DNA of 10,000 bases, from assembly GCA_020217035.1 (NCBI GenBank), contig JAIWOG010000193.1, positions 1 through 10,000 of the forward strand, in the 5' to 3' direction. A program made the translations under genes and the position numbers. Positions 5,490 to 10,000 of the stretch are shown piece after piece. The stretch is from Magnetospirillum sp. (lineage in GTDB: Bacteria > Pseudomonadota > Alphaproteobacteria > Rhodospirillales > Magnetospirillaceae). A model generated the notes under the pieces. That model made no database searches. It had not been told where the DNA came from and saw nothing but the letters and a program-made list of their open reading frames with translations. Each line of letters starts with the position of its first letter. The first letter of the stretch is position 1.

Positions 5490-6403
5490 GGCAGCACCTT
5501 GCCGGCGACGATGGCGGCCAGCAGCCCCCACCCGAACAGGCGGTTGGATTTGAACTTCGTAAGGCAATCGGTGGAATCGTCCTGGTCCAGCGTCGCCACC
5601 TGCCAAGCCAACTGGCCGGCGGCGGCCAGCAGCAGCGGATAGAACAGCCACGACAGGCCGGCGGCCCAGCCGGAGGCTGCGATCAGCGCCACCGCTCCGG
5701 CATAGAAGACGACCAAGGCCGGCCGGGTCTTGTCGCCCAGGCGCAGCGCGGACGACTTGACGCCGATCAGTTGGTCGTCGTCCTTGTCCTGGTGGGCGTA
5801 GATGGTGTCGTAGCCAAGCGTCCACAGGATGCCGGCGGCATACAGCAAAGCCGGGGCCAGGGCGATGTCGCCGGTCACCGCCACCCAGCCCAGCAGCGCC
5901 CCCCAGTTGAAGGTCAGGCCCAGCCATGCCTGCGGCCACCAGGTGACGCGCTTCATCAGCGGATAGGGAAACACCAGGGCCAAGGATGCCACCCCCCACC
6001 AAAGGGCGGTTTCGTTCAACTGCACCAGCACCAGCAGGCCGGTCAGCAATTGGGCGGCCAGGAACAGGCCCGCCTGGGTCAGGCTGACGGCGCCCGACGG
6101 GATGGGGCGGCCCTTGGTGCGTTCCACCTGGGCGTCGAACTTGTGGTCGGCCATGTCGTTGACGGTGCAGCCGGCGCCGCGCATGACCACGGCGCCGACC
6201 GCGAACAGCGCCATCAATCCCCAGTCGGGCCAACCATTCGCCGCCAGGGCGATGCTCCACCAGCAGGGGAACAGCAGCAGCCAGGTTCCGATGGGGCGGT
6301 CCAGCCGCATCAGCCGCAGGTAAGGGCGTGCCGGCCGGGGCACCAGGCGGTCGATCCAGTTGCCGACGGGAATGTCGCCGTCAAGGGTGGGGCTTTGGCT
6401 CAT
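5486..6403 (-). CDS. ubiA: 4-hydroxybenzoate polyprenyltransferase
   Basis: A 305-residue integral membrane prenyltransferase. It attaches the polyprenyl tail to 4-hydroxybenzoate, the first membrane step of ubiquinone synthesis. Both Mg-diphosphate motifs are intact: N82-DMADHKF-D90, and YDTIYAHQDKDDD (198-210). The family blocks LMRLDRPIGTWLLLFPCWWS (31-50) and FKSNRLFGWGLLA (284-296) flank them. Hydrophobic segments recur at about 40-55, 62-76, 110-128, 133-147, 160-175, 180-196, 229-246, 250-266 and 288-303, consistent with the nine-helix UbiA fold. The ATG at 6403 gives the usual length; only a weak GG-rich sequence precedes it. A longer in-frame start at 6586 would run into the EAL gene. 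It lies 55 nt after the EAL gene on the same strand, and its stop overlaps the methyltransferase start. Confidence 0.95.
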   Translation of the reverse strand: MSQSPTLDGDIPVGNWIDRLVPRPARPYLRLMRLDRPIGTWLLLFPCWWSIALAANGWPDWGLMALFAVGAVVMRGAGCTVNDMADHKFDAQVERTKGRPIPSGAVSLTQAGLFLAAQLLTGLLVLVQLNETALWWGVASLALVFPYPLMKRVTWWPQAWLGLTFNWGALLGWVAVTGDIALAPALLYAAGILWTLGYDTIYAHQDKDDDQLIGVKSSALRLGDKTRPALVVFYAGAVALIAASGWAAGLSWLFYPLLLAAAGQLAWQVATLDQDDSTDCLTKFKSNRLFGWGLLAAIVAGKVLP

Positions 6404-6422
6404 GGGCCGCAGCCTAGACCAG

Positions 6423-6440
6423 TTTCCGCCAAAGCGGAAA
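6423..6440. repeat. short perfect hairpin between the EAL gene and ubiA
   Basis: TTTCCGC (6423-6429) and GCGGAAA (6434-6440) form a 7-bp perfect stem around CAAA. No T-run follows on either strand, so it is unlikely to be an intrinsic terminator on its own. Its minus-strand core closely resembles the centre of the pepP terminator (2399-2416). It could be a small dispersed palindrome or a processing site in an EAL-ubiA transcript. Confidence 0.4.
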
Positions 6441-6458
6441 GTTGAAAGTAGGCTGGTG

Positions 6459-8195
6459 TCAGCCGTTGCTGATGGTGGGGAAGCGGATGGGCTTGGGCTG
6501 CGGCGCCTTGTTGCGGTAAGCAAGGATGCCGTTGTTCCAGTAAAGGCCGTTGATGGCCCAGCCGCGCAGGGGGTCGGCTTCGACATTGGCGGGCTGCATG
6601 GGCTTGCCGTACAGATAGCCCTGGGCCAGACGCACCTTCAGCAGCTTCAGCAAGTTGGCGGTTTCGGCGGTTTCGACGAATTCGGCGATGGTGCCCACCT
6701 TCAGGTCGGCGCACAACTGGGCGATGGCCCGCAGGTAGGGGGTGGGTTCGGCCGAGCCGGAGACCTCGCGGATATAGGCGCCGTCGATCTTGACGTGGTC
6801 CACCTCCAACGCCCGCAAATAGTGGAAGGCGGCCGATCCGGCGCCGAAATCGTCCAGGCAGACGGCGAAGCCGGATTTGCGCAAGCTTTGCAGGATGGCG
6901 TTGACCGACGGCAGGTCGTCCACTTCCGCCGATTCGGTCAGTTCGAACAGCATGCGGCCGCGCAAGTCGGGACAGCCGGCGACCATGGACAAAAGTTTGC
7001 GGGCGGTCGGCGCGTGCGACAGCGACCGTCCCGACAAGTTGACGGCGAAGCGCAAGGACGGGTTGTTGCCGGCCGGCGAGCGCATGAAGTTGATGGCCCG
7101 GTTCAAGATGGCCATGTCCAAATTGCCGACGATGCCGACGTTCTCGGCGAAGGTGACGGTCTCGAACGGCGAGTTGGTGCCGGGGAAGCGCACCAGGCAT
7201 TCGAAATGGTGCACGGCGTCGTTCCACAAATCGACGATGGGCTGGAACACCAGTTCGAAGCGCCCCTGGTCGATGACGTCCTTGATGTCGCGAATCTGCC
7301 CCACCGTGTCGGACAGCCGGGTGCTGACCTCCTTGGCCAGGTTGTTGATGCGGACGTCCTCGCCGCGGGAAAAGCGGTTCAGGGAATAAAGCAGGGCGTT
7401 GGTCGCCTCTTCCGGCGAGATGCCGCCGGCGTCCAGCGCGATGGTCGCCGCCTTCACCGGGCCGGGTTGCACGTCGGGCAGGAAGGCTTTGACCAGTTCG
7501 TTCAGGGCGCCTTCGATGGCGGTGGTGGTGACGTTGGGGGAATGGATGACGCCATAGCGGTTCTCGCCCAGTTCGCCGGCGGCGTCGCCGCCCATGGACA
7601 CCGCCTTCAGGCGGTCGCCCAATTCGGCCATGAACTCGTCGGCCTTGACGGGGCCGGCGGCGGCGCGGACCTGTTCCACCGCCGGCAGTTCCAGCATGGT
7701 CAGCTGATAGGATTGTTCGGATTCGCCGCCCAAGGCCCCTTCGTCCATCATGCGCCGGGCCAGGACGGAAAAGTCCTCGCGGTTCAGCAACTGGCCGATG
7801 GGGGTGCGGTTTTCCGCCGGCACGTCCAAGGCGGCGGCATGGGTCAGGGCCAGCAGGCGGTGGCCGGGCTTGTCAGGATGGCGATAGCCGGCCAAGGCCA
7901 CCGGCCGGGCAGGGCCGTCATGCAGGCCAGGGGTGTGCAGCAGCAGCAGGCGCACCCGTTCGCCCTCGTCCATGCGGGAAAGCGCCCGGTCCACCCGTTC
8001 CGCGTCCTGGGGGATGAAAACCGAGGCCACGTGCAAGCCGGTCAGCACGCGGGCCGGCTTGCTGGTCAAGGCCATGGCGGCGCCGACGGCGAAAACGATG
8101 GCGCCTTCGGTGTCCACCTCGATCAGCAGGTCGGCGGCGGCGAAGGCGAAAGCCACGTATACTTCCCGCGATGTGGCGATGTCACCGGCCGCCAT
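6459..8195 (-). CDS. EAL-domain cyclic-di-GMP phosphodiesterase with PAS-like and degenerate GGDEF regions
   Basis: A 578-residue protein with no membrane segment or signal peptide. Residues about 12-125 read like a PAS sensor (DLLIEVDTEGAIVFAVG). About 138-300 resembles a broken GGDEF domain, with ELGENRYGVI (208-217) where a diguanylate cyclase would have GGDEF. The EAL domain (about 305-545) looks catalytically complete: E332 in FECLVRF, N386 in AVNLS, E421 in LTES, D448-D449 in LDDFGAG, K469 and D471 in VKID, E505 in AEFVE, and Q525 in AQGYLYGKP. It should therefore cleave c-di-GMP to pGpG, a switch between motile and sessile states. The ATG at 8195 is the first possible start, because an in-frame TAA lies about 20 nt upstream. 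Its only purine run (GGGGGA) is 2 nt away, so initiation may be weak. It is divergent from rpmI and upstream of ubiA. The tail after about residue 545 (GWAINGLYWNNGILAYRN) matches nothing I know. Confidence 0.9.
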   Translation of the reverse strand: MAAGDIATSREVYVAFAFAAADLLIEVDTEGAIVFAVGAAMALTSKPARVLTGLHVASVFIPQDAERVDRALSRMDEGERVRLLLLHTPGLHDGPARPVALAGYRHPDKPGHRLLALTHAAALDVPAENRTPIGQLLNREDFSVLARRMMDEGALGGESEQSYQLTMLELPAVEQVRAAAGPVKADEFMAELGDRLKAVSMGGDAAGELGENRYGVIHSPNVTTTAIEGALNELVKAFLPDVQPGPVKAATIALDAGGISPEEATNALLYSLNRFSRGEDVRINNLAKEVSTRLSDTVGQIRDIKDVIDQGRFELVFQPIVDLWNDAVHHFECLVRFPGTNSPFETVTFAENVGIVGNLDMAILNRAINFMRSPAGNNPSLRFAVNLSGRSLSHAPTARKLLSMVAGCPDLRGRMLFELTESAEVDDLPSVNAILQSLRKSGFAVCLDDFGAGSAAFHYLRALEVDHVKIDGAYIREVSGSAEPTPYLRAIAQLCADLKVGTIAEFVETAETANLLKLLKVRLAQGYLYGKPMQPANVEADPLRGWAINGLYWNNGILAYRNKAPQPKPIRFPTISNG

Positions 8196-8284
8196 GGTCC
8201 CCCGTCCGGATTGTGCTTAGTCTGTGCGGAAAATATGGCATGGGTGGTGCCGTCGCCGCCAGTGACGAGATGTGCCACCAAGGC

Positions 8285-8312
8285 TTGCTTTTCGTTTGCG
8301 TGGCGTTTATAA
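8285..8312 (+). promoter_or_regulatory. sigma-70-type promoter for rpmI-rplT
   Basis: TTGCTT (8285-8290) and TTATAA (8307-8312) are separated by 16 nt, a good match to the housekeeping consensus. Transcription would start near 8319 and give a leader of about 80 nt before rpmI. It lies in the 205-bp gap between the divergent EAL and rpmI genes. I see no equally good promoter for the EAL gene on the other strand. Confidence 0.6.
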
Positions 8313-8318
8313 GCTTCC

Positions 8319-8400
8319 TCCTTCAAGCGAGCGTGGGCCTGATTAGGGCATGCCCCGCCGCTTGTACTCGCACGTAACCCTTTTCGCGAAGGAAGCGAAA
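8319..8400 (+). promoter_or_regulatory. structured leader of rpmI-rplT, candidate L20 autoregulation site
   Basis: GCGTGGGC (8331-8338) pairs with GCCCCGC (8352-8358), leaving one bulged T and a 13-nt loop. An outer GCGAG (8327-8331) / CTCGC (8367-8371) helix competes for one base. The alternative palindrome GGGCATGCCC (8346-8355) uses the same right arm, so the two folds exclude each other. L20 represses its own operon through leader RNA in E. coli and Bacillus; extending that here is inference. The leader ends with AAGGAA (8389-8394), the rpmI ribosome-binding site. Confidence 0.35.
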
Positions 8401-8607
8401 ATGCCCAAGATGAAGACCAAGAGCGCCGCCAAGAAGCGGTTCAAGCTCACCGGTACCGGCAAGGTCAAGGCCGGCGCCGCCAACAAGCGCCACTGCCTGT
8501 CGGCCAAGCCCAACGACATGAAGCGCCAGGCCCGCGGCACCTTCGTCCTGTTCAAGGCCGACGGTGAGAAGGTCAAGCAATTCTACCTGCCGAACGGAGC
8601 TAAGTAA
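8401..8607 (+). CDS. rpmI: 50S ribosomal protein L35
   Basis: A 68-residue, strongly basic large-subunit protein. The N-terminus [15 protein letters not shown] and the block [17 protein letters not shown] (30-46) are L35 signatures, and the length is normal. The ATG at 8401 has AAGGAA 6 nt upstream. An in-frame ATG at 8350 would add 17 residues that no L35 carries and lacks a ribosome-binding site. Its TAA overlaps the rplT ATG by one base (TAATG), so the two proteins are probably made in coupled amounts. infC, which often precedes rpmI in other bacteria, is not directly upstream here. Confidence 0.97.
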   Translation: MPKMKTKSAAKKRFKLTGTGKVKAGAANKRHCLSAKPNDMKRQARGTFVLFKADGEKVKQFYLPNGAK

Positions 8608-8963
8608 TGGCGCGCGTCAAGCGGGGCGTGACCACCCACGCCCGTCACAAGAAGATCATGAAGCTGGCCAAGGGCTATCGCGGCCGCGCTTCCACCTGTT
8701 TCCGCGTGGCGATCGAGAAGGTCGAAAAGGCGCTGCGTTACGCCTATCGCGACCGTCGCGCCAAGAAGCGCAATTTCCGCGCCCTGTGGATCCAGCGCAT
8801 CAACGCCGGCACCCGCCAGTACGGCATGCCCTATTCGCGCTTCATGAACGGCCTGAAGAAGGCCGGCATCGTGCTGGACCGCAAGGTCCTGGCCGACATC
8901 GCCGCGCGCGAGCCGGAAGCCTTTAAGTCGCTGGTGCAAAAGGCCGAGGCGGCCCTGGGCTAA
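8607..8963 (+). CDS. rplT: 50S ribosomal protein L20
   Basis: A 118-residue basic protein that binds 23S rRNA early in 50S assembly and, in model bacteria, represses its own operon. The start [19 protein letters not shown], the [12 protein letters not shown] block (24-35), [20 protein letters not shown] (47-66) and [13 protein letters not shown] (76-88) are typical, and the length is standard. Its ATG shares one base with the rpmI stop. CGGAG (8594-8598), about 8 nt upstream, supplies the ribosome-binding site. A pair of hairpins follows its stop before pheS. Confidence 0.98.
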   Translation: MARVKRGVTTHARHKKIMKLAKGYRGRASTCFRVAIEKVEKALRYAYRDRRAKKRNFRALWIQRINAGTRQYGMPYSRFMNGLKKAGIVLDRKVLADIAAREPEAFKSLVQKAEAALG

Positions 8964-8966
8964 GGC

Positions 8967-8983
8967 GACTGCGCTTGGCAGTC
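8967..8983 (+). repeat. first hairpin downstream of rplT
   Basis: GACTGC (8967-8972) and GCAGTC (8978-8983) form a perfect 6-bp stem with a 5-nt GCTTG loop, three bases after the rplT stop codon. It is followed by TAGTTT, a poor terminator tract. It may protect the rpmI-rplT mRNA end, or act with the second hairpin in controlling pheS. Confidence 0.5.
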
Positions 8984-8993
8984 TAGTTTGCTT

Positions 8994-9024
8994 AAGGGGG
9001 CTGCCCAGTGGGCGGCCCCCTTTT
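8994..9024 (+). terminator. strong intrinsic terminator between rplT and pheS
   Basis: AAGGGGGCTGCCC (8994-9006) pairs with GGGCGGCCCCCTT (9010-9022) over 13 bp, with a single wobble and an AGT loop. The run of four Ts is 9021-9024. The form is that of a Rho-independent terminator placed 23 nt before the pheS start. No convincing promoter lies between it and pheS, so pheS must rely on read-through or on attenuation at this point. Confidence 0.8.
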
Positions 9025-9046
9025 GCGTCCTGATGAGGGATGGACC

Positions 9047-10000
9047 ATGGACGAGTTGCAGAAGATTCGCGCCGAGGCTTTGGCTTCGGTCGCCGCCGCC
9101 GACAGCCTCGAGGCTTTGGAGGCCGCCCGCGTCGCCACCTTGGGCAAGAAGGGCAGTATTTCCGCCCTGATGGGGGCGTTGGGCAAGATGGACCCGGAAG
9201 CCCGCAAGGAAGCCGGCGCCGCCATGAACGCCGCCAAGGACCAGGTCGCCCAAGCCATCGCCGAGGCCAAGGCCCGGCTGGAAGCCAAGGCGCTGGACGA
9301 GCGTCTGTCCCGCGAGCGCGTCGATGTGACGCTGCCAGTTCGTCCCGACACGCTTTCCGGCCGCGTTCACCCCATTTCCCAGGTGATGGAGGAAATGGCC
9401 GCCATCTTCGCCCAGATGGGCTTCGACGTGGCCGAAGGTCCCGACATCGAGGACGATTTCCACAATTTCACCGCGCTCAACATCCCGGCCGAGCACCCGG
9501 CCCGGCAGATGCACGACACTTTCTATTTCGGCGAACGCCAGGACGGCTCGCGCCATCTGCTGCGCACTCACACCAGCCCGGTGCAGATCCGCACCATGGT
9601 GTCGAAGAAGCCCCCCATCCGCATCATCGCGCCGGGCCGCACCTATCGCTGCGATTCGGACATGACGCACACGCCCATGTTCCATCAGATCGAAGGTCTG
9701 GTCATCGACAAGACCACCAACATGGGCCACCTGAAGGGCTGCCTGCTGGAATTCGTCACCACCTTCTTCGAGGTGGACGAAGTGCCGGTGCGCTTCCGTC
9801 CCAGCTTCTTCCCCTTCACCGAGCCGTCGGCCGAGGTCGATATCGGCTGTTCGCGTGAAGGCGGCGAGTTGCGTATCGGCAAGGGCGCCAGTTGGCTGGA
9901 AATCGGTGGTTCGGGCATGGTGCACCCCAACGTGCTGAAAGCCTGCGGCATTGATCCCGACGAGTATCAGGGCTTCGCCTTCGGCATGGGCGTCGAACGC
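9047..10000 (+). CDS. pheS: phenylalanine-tRNA ligase alpha subunit (partial, runs off the window)
   Basis: The first 318 residues of the class II synthetase alpha chain, roughly 40 short of the usual length. PheS and PheT form the alpha2-beta2 enzyme that charges tRNAPhe in the cytoplasm. A coiled-coil tRNA-binding arm occupies about 1-85. The catalytic core follows: a motif-1 region [19 protein letters not shown] (108-126), motif 2 across [10 protein letters not shown] (173-182) and [18 protein letters not shown] (197-214), the phenylalanine-pocket segment [12 protein letters not shown] (253-264), and motif 3 beginning FGMGVER (312-318) at the edge. GAGGGA (9035-9040) lies 6 nt before the ATG. 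No Phe-codon-rich leader peptide is visible upstream, unlike the E. coli pheM arrangement. pheT is expected just beyond the window. Confidence 0.97.
   Translation, partial: MDELQKIRAEALASVAAADSLEALEAARVATLGKKGSISALMGALGKMDPEARKEAGAAMNAAKDQVAQAIAEAKARLEAKALDERLSRERVDVTLPVRPDTLSGRVHPISQVMEEMAAIFAQMGFDVAEGPDIEDDFHNFTALNIPAEHPARQMHDTFYFGERQDGSRHLLRTHTSPVQIRTMVSKKPPIRIIAPGRTYRCDSDMTHTPMFHQIEGLVIDKTTNMGHLKGCLLEFVTTFFEVDEVPVRFRPSFFPFTEPSAEVDIGCSREGGELRIGKGASWLEIGGSGMVHPNVLKACGIDPDEYQGFAFGMGVER

Noticed and set aside
3984..5642. A 552-codon plus-strand open frame opposite gloB, the methyltransferase and the end of ubiA
   Set aside because: Arg/Pro/Gly-rich shadow of three well-supported minus-strand genes, with no recognisable domain.
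6423..6440. Intrinsic terminator for the EAL gene
   Set aside because: The 7-bp stem has no T-run downstream on the minus strand, so termination there is not supported.
6360..8312. A 650-codon open frame on the plus strand opposite the EAL gene, rich in G, Q, H and V
   Set aside because: It lies antisense to a gene with intact EAL motifs and shows the composition expected of a GC-rich shadow frame; no family motif is seen.
8123..8326. 67-codon minus-strand frame starting with TTG and reading KEEAYKRHANEKQ
   Set aside because: It overlaps the N-terminus of the EAL gene in another frame, needs a TTG start, and matches no family I know.
8350..8400. In-frame ATG 17 codons upstream of rpmI
   Set aside because: L35 proteins start MPK(I/M)KT, the AAGGAA site fits ATG 8401, and ATG 8350 sits inside a palindrome without a ribosome-binding site.
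8964..9046. Leader peptide for Phe attenuation (pheM-like)
   Set aside because: No start codon followed by a run of TTC/TTT codons is present in this gap.

Overview
This is a high-GC window carrying ordinary chromosomal genes. The protein families, the codon use and the ubiquinone gene point to an alphaproteobacterium, most likely from the Rhodospirillales (Magnetospirillum-like). That placement is inferred from how the proteins read, not from a search. I see no transposase, integrase, phage gene, tRNA, rRNA or CRISPR array, and I did not find a convincing new multi-gene system.

Layout. Bases 1-45 look like the last codons of an upstream gene. A plus-strand pair follows: a prolyl-tRNA editing (YbaK/ProX-type) deacylase (95-583) and a long-form aminopeptidase P (597-2393), closed by a hairpin that begins on the pepP stop codon. 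A small HmoA-like antibiotic-biosynthesis-monooxygenase protein (2517-2825) is next on the plus strand. It converges on a minus-strand block, and the 135-bp gap between them holds an 87-bp imperfect palindrome (2850-2936) that is AT-richer than its surroundings.

The minus-strand block, in transcription order, is: an EAL-domain c-di-GMP phosphodiesterase (8195-6459), ubiA (6403-5486), a METTL20-type protein methyltransferase (5489-4842, 4-nt overlap with ubiA), gloB (4830-4057, 11-nt gap), a YibF-like glutathione S-transferase (3985-3380) and a DUF985 cupin (3383-2961, 4-nt overlap with the GST). The tight spacing suggests two translationally coupled pairs within one or two operons. The common theme is quinone and glutathione/methylglyoxal metabolism.

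Divergent from the EAL gene is a translation operon: a sigma-70-like promoter (8285-8312), a leader of about 80 nt with competing hairpins, rpmI (L35), rplT (L20, 1-nt overlap), two hairpins including a strong intrinsic terminator, and pheS (from 9047), which runs off the right edge of the window. The most useful leads are the 87-bp palindrome, the methyltransferase-ubiA coupling, the L35/L20 leader, the terminator that pheS transcription must pass, and a hairpin directly against the start codon of the editing deacylase.
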